Source: an uncultured Clostridia bacterium (GTDB taxonomy: Bacteria; Bacillota; Clostridia; TANB77; CAG-465). From it: DNA of 64,000 bases. A program made the position numbers and the translations under genes. This document shows, in pieces, positions 33,715 through 43,111 of this stretch; positions within the stretch are counted from its first letter, which is position 1; each line of letters starts with the position of its first letter. Location: assembly GCA_944383015.1 (NCBI GenBank), contig CALWOC010000002.1, positions 1-64,000 on the forward strand, written 5' to 3'. The notes under the pieces were generated by a model, which worked only from the letters and a program-made list of their open reading frames with translations, ran no database searches and was not told where the DNA came from.

Positions 33715-34030
33715 TTTGCAAAAATATAGAGCAAATGGAGAGAAAATACTCACAGGAAGAGATGAAGGGAAAAGAGTAAGAGAAACTTTAAAACTAGACA
33801 AGTTGGATAATGAAGATATAACAATAACTATAGATATTCCAAGTGATATTTTGTCATTAAATTCATCATATTTTTTAGGATTATTTCAAAAAAGCATTAT
33901 ATCTTTAGGTGAAGAACAATTTAGAAAAAAGTATATTTTTAAATGTGAGAGAAAATCAATAATTGATATAAATGTTGAAGATGGCATACAAGAAGCATTA
34001 AACAATGCTAATGCTTTAGGGGGAAAATAA
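33695..34030 (+). CDS. DUF4325/STAS-like small protein
   Basis: 111 residues. The pattern GRDEGKRVRETL, then ITITIDIPSDILSLNSSYFLGLFQKSIISLG, fits the STAS-like DUF4325 family, often found next to ATP-binding proteins. A serine pair (SLNSSYF) sits where anti-anti-sigma factors are phosphorylated. It starts inside the end of the ATPase gene and shares its last base with the next start, so the three are translated together. A binding partner of the upstream ATPase is the natural inference. Confidence 0.68.
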   Translation: MKEMIISLQKYRANGEKILTGRDEGKRVRETLKLDKLDNEDITITIDIPSDILSLNSSYFLGLFQKSIISLGEEQFRKKYIFKCERKSIIDINVEDGIQEALNNANALGGK

Positions 34031-34632
34031 TGAAAAAATGGTTTATATATGGAGGTTCTCTAGTATTAATTATTTTTTTAAATATATTGGCATTAACTAA
34101 ATTTAAAAATACCACATTTGAAGATAAAATTTCTTTGATAAATACTATATATATTATTGTAATATATTTTACCGATAAAATTATCGAAAAATTTGATGAA
34201 AAGAATGATAATAAAAAATATTGGTTTAAAAATTTTATATTAGAAAAGTATATATATGATTATTGTGGTTTTTTTGAATCTGGAGCTGATATTTTAAGAG
34301 AAGCAAGTAATAAAAAAAATAAATATGTTGAAGGAAATATGGGAGTAAAAGATTTAAAAAAAATGTCTGAAAAATCTCAACAGGAGTTATTTGATAAATT
34401 TTCATTAATAAAAAGAAGAATTACATCTATAAATGCATTTATACAAATTTATGATAATAATATTTATTTTGAGGTTCAAAAAGTTATTGAAGAGTATCAA
34501 AATAAATTTACAGAAATGCTTGAAAATCAACTTAATAATGTTAGTGATAATATAGAAAAAGATATAATTGAAGTATATGAATTTCAAAGAAATTTATTAG
34601 AGATTTTTTATAAGCATTCCATAAATTTATAA
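34030..34632 (+). CDS. Membrane protein, third gene of the cassette
   Basis: 200 residues. Two transmembrane helices at about 4-23 (WFIYGGSLVLIIFLNILAL) and 34-50 are followed by a cytoplasmic helical domain (about 60-200) with a coiled coil (VIEEYQNKFTEMLENQLNNV). No enzyme motif is visible. As the last gene of a switch-like operon it could be the membrane effector or the sensor. It follows with a one-base TAATG overlap after GGGGG. Confidence 0.62.
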   Translation: MKKWFIYGGSLVLIIFLNILALTKFKNTTFEDKISLINTIYIIVIYFTDKIIEKFDEKNDNKKYWFKNFILEKYIYDYCGFFESGADILREASNKKNKYVEGNMGVKDLKKMSEKSQQELFDKFSLIKRRITSINAFIQIYDNNIYFEVQKVIEEYQNKFTEMLENQLNNVSDNIEKDIIEVYEFQRNLLEIFYKHSINL

Positions 34633-34643
34633 AGAACAGATAT

Positions 34644-34655
34644 ATGAAGTGAACC
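34644..34655 (+). repeat. Right 12-base direct repeat flanking three-gene cassette
   Basis: Exact copy of 32214-32225, 12 bases after the last cassette gene. A small inverted repeat GTGAAC/GTTCAC (about 34649-34669) overlaps it. The stretch 34656-34774 has no gene, only a short open tail HYDNIVPELKKILRK that looks like a gene remnant. Confidence 0.5.
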
Positions 34656-34774
34656 CCCATTTAGTTCACAATAAAAAAAGAAGGAAGAAGTTTAAACATT
34701 TAGACACTATGATAATATTGTTCCAGAACTAAAGAAAATATTAAGGAAATAACTACTTTGCAAGAAAACTAAGG

Positions 34775-34799
34775 GAATAGAGAAATCTATTCTTTTTTT
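34775..34799 (+). terminator. Terminator after cassette region
   Basis: GAATAGA-GAAA-TCTATTC with seven T. A strong terminator between the cassette and the next tail gene, which insulates tail expression from the cargo promoters. Confidence 0.75.
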
Positions 34800-34853
34800 A
34801 TGCTCTGAGTTAGATTTAAAACTACTCATTATATCCTAAAAGGAGATGATAAT

Positions 34854-35246
34854 ATGGTATGGAAAAGCGATGGTAAATTAATGAAAAGCCCATCAACATA
34901 TAAGGATGATATAGAAGACACAGATAATGATAGTTATACAAGTGTAGTAGATGCAGAACTTATAGATAATCCAATAGCAGTTGGAATGATAAAAGCACAG
35001 TTTAGCTATGATTATTTAACAGAAGGAGAAGCAGAAGAAATATTACAAGAAACATATAAAAATCCAATGAATTTAACGTTAAAATGTCCATCCGTTCCAG
35101 GTGGAATAATAACTGCTCCATTTAGATGTTCAAAAAGGAGTTCTGAGATGATAGATACAAAAGATGATGAAGATCCTACTAAAAGTCATTGGAAAGTATC
35201 ATTTAATGTTATGCAAAAAAAATTAGTAGAATCACAGAAAGGATAA
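34854..35246 (+). CDS. Phage tail protein (DUF6711-like)
   Basis: 130 residues (MVWKSDGKLMKSPSTYKDDIEDTDNDSY at its start; the central part reads YDYLTEGEAEEILQETYKNP). Small proteins of this form lie between tape measure and tail hub in clostridial siphoviruses and may be the distal tail connector. AAAGGAG precedes it. In related phages it would follow the tape measure directly; here more than 3 kb of cargo intervenes. Confidence 0.6.
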   Translation: MVWKSDGKLMKSPSTYKDDIEDTDNDSYTSVVDAELIDNPIAVGMIKAQFSYDYLTEGEAEEILQETYKNPMNLTLKCPSVPGGIITAPFRCSKRSSEMIDTKDDEDPTKSHWKVSFNVMQKKLVESQKG

Positions 35247-35250
35247 AAAT

Positions 35251-37788
35251 ATGTACCAAGTAAGTGAAAAATGGAAAGAAAAAATATATAATGATGGAAT
35301 AAAATCTAAAATTAATATATATATAAATGAACAACTAATGAATATTAAAATATTGGGATTAAAAATATCACATGTTTTGTATAGTAGCGATAGTAGTATT
35401 AATCTTGGAACAACTACTGCTCAATCAGTAGAACTAAAACTATTAAAAGAAGGTTTACCTTTAAAAATTAATAATATAAAATTAGAGTATGGAATATTAA
35501 TAGATGATGAATATGAAATGATACCATTAGGAATATATAATGTAGATAGTGTTGATAATACTAATGGTGTTACTACAACAATAAAAGCTTCAGACAATAT
35601 GATTAAATTTGAGATTAACTATGATGGTAGTAATTTAAGCTATCCAGCAACAATGAAGACTGTTTTATTAGATATATGTGAAAAGGTAGGAGTACAGTTA
35701 GGGACTTCTACTTTTTTGAATGAAAATACAGAGGTCTCTGTATGGGATAATACAGTGAGTGCTAGAAAATATTTAAGTTATATTGCTGAAAAAGCAGGGT
35801 GTATTGCAGTAATAGGAAGAGATGGTAAATTATACCTTAAAAATTTATATGAAAATACTGAAAGTATACCATTACGTCTTTTTAAAAAATATGAATGGGG
35901 AGAAAAACATACTGTAAGTGGATTAAAATTTCAAGATGGAATAAAGACGTATAATCTAGGCAATACATCAGGAAATACATTATGGATTAGTTCAGATAAT
36001 ATGTTTATAACATCATCATTGGAATTAGAAAATATTTATGAAAAAATAAATGGTTTGGTAGCATATAGCTTTGATTCTGATACAACAAGAATAAATCCAG
36101 CATTAGATGTTGGAGATAAAGTTGTTATTGATGGAAAAGAAGTAATATATCAATATGACATGGAATTAAAAGGGCGATTTTTAGGAACAATTAATTCGAA
36201 ATTATCAGATAAAGCTAAAGAAGATACTACAGTAAAAAAAGTTAGTAATGCTACAAAAATTAGGAGAGTTCAAAGTGAAATTAATCAAATAGATGGCAAA
36301 ATTATTCAGCTAATCCAAGAAACAGATGAAAATTCTGAGAAAATATCAAAAAATGAACAAGATATAGATAGCATAAATCAGACAGTATCAAGTTTTACTA
36401 ATTTTACTAAAACAGTTGAAGGAAAAACAAAAATATTATTGGAAGATGCACTAGAAACAAATATTTTAAAACTTGTATTGTATGCTGAGAATACAGAAAA
36501 CGGAATATACCCATCAGAAGATTTATATCCAAGTGAAGATTTATATCCTGAAAATGCTGGAAATGAATTTACTATAATAGTGGAAAATGAGGATAAAACA
36601 GAAACAAAAGAGTTTTATTATAATTCTACATATCCTTTAGAAGAATATGATGGGACACATGATCAGCTTGTTATAGAATTTGATAAAGAAAAAGGATGCT
36701 GTAGTGTAAAGGTTTTAGCGTACATTGAAGAAATAGCAGAAAATGTGTTCACAGTGCTTGAAACTCCGAAAGAGATAATATTAGATGATAATTTACAATT
36801 TACTTTATTTAAAGGAAATAATTATATTTCTGTAGAAGAGTATCAAGATTGGAAAATTGAAGCTACATATATATTCAATAATGAATTAAATGATTTATAT
36901 GCAACACAAGTATATATGAGTTCTATTATAAAGCAATTAGCAGATGAGATATTGCTAGAAGTTAGTAAAAAAGTTGGCGATGATGAATTAATTGCTAAAA
37001 TAAATCTTACACCAGAGACCATCAAGATAATTGCAACCAAATTAGCTTTAGAAGGATATACAACAATAAACGGTGGATTTTCAATTGACGAGGAAGGAAA
37101 TGCGTCTATTGCGAATGGAGCAGTTATAATAAATAAAGATGGTATACGAATGGCTGATGGAACGAGTATTTTGGGTGGAAAAGGTTTATTATCTAATTTA
37201 ACATTTGAAGGCATTGGAATTGTAAAGACTGCATCAGTAGGTTCATATTATCAAGTTGAATTTATGAGAAATTCTAATAATGGAGCAAATTTTAAATCAA
37301 GAATAGATATAGATGCATATATTCCAGAAGGATTTGAAATTGAAAAAGCAGTAGTAACTATTTCACATTTTCCAATGGAAATAAATTATAATGGTACAAA
37401 TTATGGAAAAGGATTTGCTAGAGGGCTTAATATTTTTTATTCAAATACGCAAAATAGAATGTTACAATTTAATATTGGAAGTGAATACCAAGGAATAAAT
37501 GATACAAGTTTAACTCAAATAGCAAATGCTTTAGAAAAAAATTGGACACCAAATATAGAACAAAATAAAGTGGATAATATTGTAACTAAAGACATAAAAA
37601 GTAGTTTACACAAGGGTATAAATAGAATAACAATTCAAAGTGCAGAAGAAATACCAGCATATGATACAGGGAACAATTCACAAAATCTTGAAAAAGGAAT
37701 GGTAGATTATCTTTTAAAAACTGGTATGGTAAGTGCATTTCTTGATATTTATGGTTTCATGAAACCAATAAGCGAGGAGGAAAAATAA
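35251..37788 (+). CDS. Tail hub / tail-associated protein
   Basis: 845 residues. Residues 1-330 form a gp27-like baseplate hub (MYQVSEKWKEKIYNDGIKSK, ARKYLSYIAEKAGCIAVIGRDGKLYLKNL). Then come a coiled coil (about 340-395), a short YPSEDL tandem repeat (about 415), a beta region and, near 590-640, a glycine-rich intramolecular part (TTINGGFSIDEEGNASIANG). It closes the tube and opens on receptor binding. Confidence 0.8.
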   Translation: MYQVSEKWKEKIYNDGIKSKINIYINEQLMNIKILGLKISHVLYSSDSSINLGTTTAQSVELKLLKEGLPLKINNIKLEYGILIDDEYEMIPLGIYNVDSVDNTNGVTTTIKASDNMIKFEINYDGSNLSYPATMKTVLLDICEKVGVQLGTSTFLNENTEVSVWDNTVSARKYLSYIAEKAGCIAVIGRDGKLYLKNLYENTESIPLRLFKKYEWGEKHTVSGLKFQDGIKTYNLGNTSGNTLWISSDNMFITSSLELENIYEKINGLVAYSFDSDTTRINPALDVGDKVVIDGKEVIYQYDMELKGRFLGTINSKLSDKAKEDTTVKKVSNATKIRRVQSEINQIDGKIIQLIQETDENSEKISKNEQDIDSINQTVSSFTNFTKTVEGKTKILLEDALETNILKLVLYAENTENGIYPSEDLYPSEDLYPENAGNEFTIIVENEDKTETKEFYYNSTYPLEEYDGTHDQLVIEFDKEKGCCSVKVLAYIEEIAENVFTVLETPKEIILDDNLQFTLFKGNNYISVEEYQDWKIEATYIFNNELNDLYATQVYMSSIIKQLADEILLEVSKKVGDDELIAKINLTPETIKIIATKLALEGYTTINGGFSIDEEGNASIANGAVIINKDGIRMADGTSILGGKGLLSNLTFEGIGIVKTASVGSYYQVEFMRNSNNGANFKSRIDIDAYIPEGFEIEKAVVTISHFPMEINYNGTNYGKGFARGLNIFYSNTQNRMLQFNIGSEYQGINDTSLTQIANALEKNWTPNIEQNKVDNIVTKDIKSSLHKGINRITIQSAEEIPAYDTGNNSQNLEKGMVDYLLKTGMVSAFLDIYGFMKPISEEEK

Positions 37789-37790
37789 TA

Positions 37791-38513
37791 ATGAGTATTA
37801 GAGAACAAATTTCAAAAATCATATTTAAAAATAAACCAGATAAAACAACTCCTGTATCAGCTGGTAATTTGAATCAATTACAATATAATATAGAAAATGC
37901 ATTAAAGGTTAAACTAGATTATTGTAATACAATGATTACCAATGCTAATAATGTTACTGATGCAGGTATATATCAAGTTTCTAGTACTGCAACTAATTTA
38001 CCTTTTGATCCTGAAGCTACACAACATGATGGAAATATATGTTGGCTTATAGTTTTTTTAGTGGATAATATGGATCCTATTATACAAATAGCAATTGATA
38101 GCAAGACATTAGAGTTGTGGATTAGAAAAAGTCAACCTTATGAAGTTGGATGGGAAGAATGGAAATTGCTTAATTATGAAAATGAAAAAATTATTACTGG
38201 AGAAGAAGTAAAAACAAATTTAGTTGTTGATGGAAAAACAGTTTTTTGTAAAAGAATAAATGGCGGAAATTTGCCTAATACAAATGCAATAAGTTTAAAT
38301 ACTGAAATTTCTGGAGAAATTACTGCATATAAAATTGAAGGTATGGCTTTTAATCCAGAGACAAACAATCAATTGCCTATACCTTTTGTAAGACCTTCTA
38401 GTGCAATATCTGTTTATTATGCTAAAGAAGAAAATGTTATATATGTACGTACAGAAAGTGATAGAACGTCATACACATATTATATAGATTTTTATTATAC
38501 ATATGATGATTAG
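37791..38513 (+). CDS. Tail fibre protein with pyocin-knob-like domain
   Basis: 240 residues. Residues about 30-130 fit the pyocin knob domain: NVTDAGIYQVSSTATNLPFD, then ICWLIVFLVDNMDPIIQIAI and the QPYEVGWEEWKLLN end. The C-terminal half is beta-rich. Such knobs bind cell-surface sugars. GAGGAGG precedes it. Confidence 0.75.
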   Translation: MSIREQISKIIFKNKPDKTTPVSAGNLNQLQYNIENALKVKLDYCNTMITNANNVTDAGIYQVSSTATNLPFDPEATQHDGNICWLIVFLVDNMDPIIQIAIDSKTLELWIRKSQPYEVGWEEWKLLNYENEKIITGEEVKTNLVVDGKTVFCKRINGGNLPNTNAISLNTEISGEITAYKIEGMAFNPETNNQLPIPFVRPSSAISVYYAKEENVIYVRTESDRTSYTYYIDFYYTYDD

Positions 38514-38521
38514 GTGATAAT

Positions 38522-39301
38522 ATGAAAATAGTAATAGAAGATAAATTCTTAAAGATTATAGATAAAGAAATTTTAAGAAGTGGAAATGTAAATAGTTATA
38601 AGATGAGTATAGAATATGATTCATTTTATAATGATCGTGTTTTAATAATATATTTTAAGCACGATGATATAAAGAAAATAGTTACTGTTGGACCTGATAA
38701 TATAATAGATATACCTCATGAAGTATTAGAAAATGCAGTAGATATATATGTTGGTTTTTATTCTCCTAGCCCAGACGGTGATAGACTGAAAGACAGATAT
38801 TGTAGTAATTTTGACAAATTAACAGTAATAGAAGGAGCATACGATAAAGATGCTACACCTTCAGAAGAATTAACACCAACAATACTTGAAAAATACCTTC
38901 AAGAGATGAAAAACTTTTACAATGAAAGTCTTGAGGGATATAACAATAATGCTACAAATAAAACAGAAGAGTTTAATAAAAACTATGAAAATAAAAAGTC
39001 TGAAATAGATAAAGTAGCTGATGAGGTTTCTAAAGATAAGTCAGCTGTAGAAGAGATGAAGAAATCTGTAGAAACGTCTGAAGATAATGCTAAAAAAAGT
39101 GAAGAAAACGCAAAGAAGAGTGAAGAAACAGCAGGAGAATATCTTGATGAAGTAAAAAATATATCTAATGCTATGACATTTGCTAATTTTGAGGTGGATG
39201 TTGAAACAGGAGAGTTACAAATTAATACACCTGAAAGATTTGAAAATGCAGGTTTTTCTGTAAATGAAAATGGTGATTTGGAGGTGGAGATTAGTGGCTA
39301 A
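38522..39301 (+). CDS. Baseplate/tail protein with coiled-coil repeats
   Basis: 259 residues. A beta-rich N-terminus (1-110, with VDIYVGFYSPSPDGDRLKDR) resembles BppU-like baseplate proteins. A coiled coil follows (about 130-215) with EGYNNNATNKTEEFNKNYE and four KKSEE units. It shares the NAT-KT-EFN repeat with the next gene, so the two may assemble together. Confidence 0.65.
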   Translation: MKIVIEDKFLKIIDKEILRSGNVNSYKMSIEYDSFYNDRVLIIYFKHDDIKKIVTVGPDNIIDIPHEVLENAVDIYVGFYSPSPDGDRLKDRYCSNFDKLTVIEGAYDKDATPSEELTPTILEKYLQEMKNFYNESLEGYNNNATNKTEEFNKNYENKKSEIDKVADEVSKDKSAVEEMKKSVETSEDNAKKSEENAKKSEETAGEYLDEVKNISNAMTFANFEVDVETGELQINTPERFENAGFSVNENGDLEVEISG

Positions 39302-41603
39302 AACTAATATAGGAAGAGTGAGTGTAGTACCTAAAGATGAGTATTCTAGTACAGAGAATTATAAAAGACTTGATGTAGTTAGTAGCGATGGTAGTATGTA
39401 TATCAGTAAAAAGGACAATAACATCGGAAACCCTCTTACTGATAAAAATTGGTGGTTTAAAGCAGTAGAAAAAGGAGAAAAAGGAGATAAACCCGTAAAT
39501 GGTGTTGATTATAATACGCCAGAAGAAAAAGAAGAATTTAAAAATGATGTGGTTAATACAGCAACAGAAGAAGTAGAACAAAATATAGTAACTATTAAAG
39601 AAGAAGCTATACAAGAATTTAATTCAAACGCAAGTACTAAAACGAATGAATATAATGATAATACAACTACTAAATTAAGTGAATACAACACTAATGCTAA
39701 TAGTAAAGTAGAAGAATATAATTCTAATGCGACTCAAAAAACAAATACATTTAATGAAAATGCAACTACTCAAACTGAAACATTCAATAATAATGCAACA
39801 AGTAAAACAAATGATTTTAATAGTAATGCTAGTACTAAAACAGACGAATTTAATACTAATTATGAAGAAAAATTAGAAAGTATAAATGAAGCTAGTACGT
39901 CTATTGAACAAGAAAGAGTAATTTCAGATGGTAAATATGCAAGAGCATTAAAAACACCAGTAACTGATGTGGAAAGTACGCAAATATATGCAGAAAATGA
40001 TGTAGTAAATAATTTAGTAATAAATGGTGTTGAATTAACGCAAGAAACAAGAGAAGGATATAATGAAATTCAAAATGAAATTGAAACATCTAGTATGAGC
40101 GGAGTAGATATTATTAGAAATTCAGATGGAAGCGTTACTTTAAATGGTACTGCTACAGAAAATATCACATTATATTATTCTACAAAAGAAATTATTTTAA
40201 ATGGTACATATATATTTTATTTGTATGGCAAGAATGGATATAATATAAATCTTCAAGGAATCGAAAATGGTTCGAAAGTTGCTTATCTTACATATTCTTC
40301 ATCAGAAAAATATGTTAAAAGAGTTTATGACACTGATACGATATTATCTGCCTTTTTTTCTTATATTGCTATTGGAAAAACATTCAATAATGAAACATTT
40401 TATCCGATGATAACTAAAGGCGAAGAAGTAAAACCATACGAAGAATATGGAGCAAGTCCATCAATAGATTTTCCATCAGAAGTGCAAGTCGCAAGTGAAC
40501 AGAATATACAGATATGTCAAAATAATTACTTAAATACTACACAAATTGCAAATAAAGATTTTTCAAATAATGGATTAACAGTAACAACAGATGAAAATGG
40601 TATATTTACTGTAAACGGAACTCATAGTGAACAAGTAAATATTGATTTTAATAATTTAGACTTTAATGTAAAAGAAAATCAAGTGATTAAGTTTGTTCCA
40701 TTAGGCGGAAACGTAAATTATCAAGAAAATATATTAAATTGTATAAATTCAGTTCTTTGGAACAAGGATTGGAAAACACTAGCGTTATTAAATCTAAATA
40801 ACAGTCTTATAACTTCAAGCGATACAGTTAAGTATTTTCAAGTTAGATTTATAATTCCAGGACAACAGAGTTCTATTACATATACTAATTTCAAATTTGG
40901 AATAATGGTTGTAAATTCAGATGATAATATACAAGATTATCAACCGTACTATGGAACTGATATAACGATTCCACTTACAAATAGTGCAATAGGACAATAC
41001 GCAGATACTATTGATAGAGAAAACAACGTGCAAAATAAAGTTATACAAGAGTTGATTTTAACTGGCGATGAATATTGGACTATGGCCTATGGAGACGGAA
41101 TGTTTGGATTAGAAAATAGTGAAATAAAATTTAATATAAATAGTAAAATTGCATTATCAAATTATTTCAAATTTAATTCTACTACAAGTAACATATATAA
41201 TACATTACTTGATAATGAATTTGCATTTCAATTTTCTAATGGTAAACAAAAATGTTTTATAAAATGTATTCAATTTAATTCTGTAACTGATTGGAAAGCT
41301 AAATTGAAAGAATTATATCAAGCAGGTACACCAGTTAAAATATATTATGTATCAGAAAATCCAACTACAAATCCATTATCAGAAGAAGTACAAACTGCAT
41401 TAAGTAATTTTAAATTATATCAAGATTTGAATAATGTATCTATTGACGGTGGAAGTATGAGTTTTTTATACAATAAAAGCTTATCAAAAACAATAGAAGA
41501 AATGCAAGATGAAATACAAAGCAAAGATACTTTAATACAAAATTTGACAACAAGAGTAGAAGCGTTAGAAAAAGCACAAGTTGATAATGTGGGAGGTAAT
41601 TAG
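39294..41603 (+). CDS. Long tail fibre / receptor-binding protein
   Basis: 769 residues, starting at GTG 39294 after GGAGG. An N-terminal module (about 1-60; DVVSSDGSMYISKKDNNIGN) resembles a small chitin-binding-type unit. A coiled-coil shaft (about 100-195) is built of some eight 11-residue units such as SKTNDFNSNAS. A large beta region and a C-terminal coiled coil (MQDEIQSKDTLIQNLTTRVE) follow. This is the likely host-range determinant. Confidence 0.8.
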   Translation: MAKTNIGRVSVVPKDEYSSTENYKRLDVVSSDGSMYISKKDNNIGNPLTDKNWWFKAVEKGEKGDKPVNGVDYNTPEEKEEFKNDVVNTATEEVEQNIVTIKEEAIQEFNSNASTKTNEYNDNTTTKLSEYNTNANSKVEEYNSNATQKTNTFNENATTQTETFNNNATSKTNDFNSNASTKTDEFNTNYEEKLESINEASTSIEQERVISDGKYARALKTPVTDVESTQIYAENDVVNNLVINGVELTQETREGYNEIQNEIETSSMSGVDIIRNSDGSVTLNGTATENITLYYSTKEIILNGTYIFYLYGKNGYNINLQGIENGSKVAYLTYSSSEKYVKRVYDTDTILSAFFSYIAIGKTFNNETFYPMITKGEEVKPYEEYGASPSIDFPSEVQVASEQNIQICQNNYLNTTQIANKDFSNNGLTVTTDENGIFTVNGTHSEQVNIDFNNLDFNVKENQVIKFVPLGGNVNYQENILNCINSVLWNKDWKTLALLNLNNSLITSSDTVKYFQVRFIIPGQQSSITYTNFKFGIMVVNSDDNIQDYQPYYGTDITIPLTNSAIGQYADTIDRENNVQNKVIQELILTGDEYWTMAYGDGMFGLENSEIKFNINSKIALSNYFKFNSTTSNIYNTLLDNEFAFQFSNGKQKCFIKCIQFNSVTDWKAKLKELYQAGTPVKIYYVSENPTTNPLSEEVQTALSNFKLYQDLNNVSIDGGSMSFLYNKSLSKTIEEMQDEIQSKDTLIQNLTTRVEALEKAQVDNVGGN

Positions 41604-41605
41604 GT

Positions 41606-42070
41606 ATGTTTGAAATAGTGAAAAATGTTATATTAAGCAAGAGCTATAAGCTAGAAGACATGTTAAATAAAATTAATATATTATGGGTTGAAGGAAGTAT
41701 AAGCGACGAAGAAAAAACGTCGCTTATTTCTTTAGCTCGTGATAACGCATTAGCAGAAAATAGTTATAAATCTTTACAAGAGCAATTAGATAATCTTTAT
41801 AAAACATTTGATGATTTTAAAGCAGAAGTAAATGCTAGACTAGATACACTTGAAGGTAAAGGAGATATAGAAGAGCCAGTTGAAGAATATCCACCTTTTG
41901 TTAAACCTGAAGGAGCACATGATTGTTACAATGAAGGCGACAAAATTACATACAATGAAAAGAAATATATTTGTAAGATTAATGGTTGCGTATGGTCACC
42001 AGATGAATATCCGCAAGGCTGGAAAGAAGTAGTAGAAGAAACAGAAAATACTGAAATAGAAGAGGTATAA
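41606..42070 (+). CDS. Tail protein with coiled coil and carbohydrate-binding end
   Basis: 154 residues. An XkdW-like start (MFEIVKNVILSKSYKLEDML) with an LWVEG...EEK pattern, a coiled coil (about 60-85), and at about 100-145 a ChiC/CBM5-like unit: GAHDCYNEGDKITYNEKKYI, then VWSPDEYPQGWKEV. It probably caps or decorates the tail tip. Confidence 0.7.
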   Translation: MFEIVKNVILSKSYKLEDMLNKINILWVEGSISDEEKTSLISLARDNALAENSYKSLQEQLDNLYKTFDDFKAEVNARLDTLEGKGDIEEPVEEYPPFVKPEGAHDCYNEGDKITYNEKKYICKINGCVWSPDEYPQGWKEVVEETENTEIEEV

Positions 42071-42071
42071 T

Positions 42072-42692
42072 ATGGAACAATTAACAACAACTATAATAAG
42101 TCTTACAGCTTTTATAACAGCAATAGCTACATTAATAGTTAATATTGTAAAAGCTAAAAAAGAAATTGAAAATAGTTTGCCTAAAAAGGTAAAAGATCAA
42201 TCTTCAATAAATATAGAAATTAATAGTAGACTTGAATATCTAAAAGAATTTTCAGGAGCAGATAGAGTACAGATATATGATTTTCATAATGGAGGGCACT
42301 ATGCTAATGGGCGTAGTGCTCTTAAAACGTCATGCAGTTATGAAGTACTGCGTGCTGGAGTTAAGGGGCATCAGAAAGAGCTTCAATCTGTGCCTTTGAG
42401 TTGCATTCCTGTATTTATTAGAACTTTATTAGATAAAGGCGAGTTAAAAATCAATGATTTGGAGCAGCTAAAAGAGATAATGCCAGCAACTTATGAATTA
42501 AAGAAATCTCAAAGTGTAATGTCTTTTTATGACATTATATTAAATAATAAATTTGGAGAGCCTATAGGATTTTTAGCACTGCAATATTGTAAAAAAGATA
42601 GTGTTAACTTCACGAAAGAAGATATTAATCAAATATTGAAATTGAAATTCTTTATTGAAGAAAATTTAGAAAAAATGGCAAATGGTAAATAG
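42072..42692 (+). CDS. Membrane-anchored GAF-like phage protein
   Basis: 206 residues. One N-terminal transmembrane helix (about 5-28) is followed by a GAF-like domain (about 55-200; DRVQIYDFHNGGHYANGRSA, then QSVMSFYDIILNNKFGEPIGFLALQY). Such proteins occur next to phage holins and are uncharacterised. A sensor that tunes lysis is conceivable; the sequence does not prove it. Confidence 0.6.
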   Translation: MEQLTTTIISLTAFITAIATLIVNIVKAKKEIENSLPKKVKDQSSINIEINSRLEYLKEFSGADRVQIYDFHNGGHYANGRSALKTSCSYEVLRAGVKGHQKELQSVPLSCIPVFIRTLLDKGELKINDLEQLKEIMPATYELKKSQSVMSFYDIILNNKFGEPIGFLALQYCKKDSVNFTKEDINQILKLKFFIEENLEKMANGK

Positions 42693-42705
42693 GAGGTGAG
42701 AGAAG

Positions 42706-42984
42706 ATGAGTATAGTAACAATTATAACAATAGCTTTGTTAGTTGAAGCTATTTGGGAAACCCTAAAAATGGTATGGCAAGAAGGAAAAATTAATATTAA
42801 TACTATTGGAGCATTAATAGTTGGAATAGCAGTAAGCATATTGGCAAAAATAGACATTTTTGCTATGCAAGGAATAACTTTATCTATTCCACTGATAGGA
42901 TGGATTTTAACTGGTATTTTGATGAGTAGAGGAGCAAACTTTATTCATGATTTATTTAACAAGTTAGGAGACAAAGAGGTGTAG
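42706..42984 (+). CDS. Holin
   Basis: 92 residues with three hydrophobic helices (about 2-20, 33-50, 55-77) and a charged tail (HDLFNKLGDKEV). It lies before the amidase, has AGGAGGTGAG upstream, and fits the phage holins that open the membrane to let the lysin out. Confidence 0.8.
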   Translation: MSIVTIITIALLVEAIWETLKMVWQEGKININTIGALIVGIAVSILAKIDIFAMQGITLSIPLIGWILTGILMSRGANFIHDLFNKLGDKEV

Positions 42985-43027
42985 AAATACATCTCTTTAA
43001 TTTTTATATAAAAGGAGTGATTTTATC

Positions 43028-43111
43028 ATGGAAGATAAAGAAAAAATCGTTTTAACTGAAGAACAAGAAAAAGAATTTTCAAATAATAAAGGAGATGATA
43101 CAGATGAGTAA
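43028..43111 (+). CDS. Very small acidic protein between holin and amidase
   Basis: 27 residues (MEDKEKIVLTEEQEKEF and a short acidic end). It has AAAGGAG, and its stop overlaps the amidase start (ATGAGTAA), so it may couple amidase translation. Found only by reading short frames. Confidence 0.5.
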   Translation: MEDKEKIVLTEEQEKEFSNNKGDDTDE

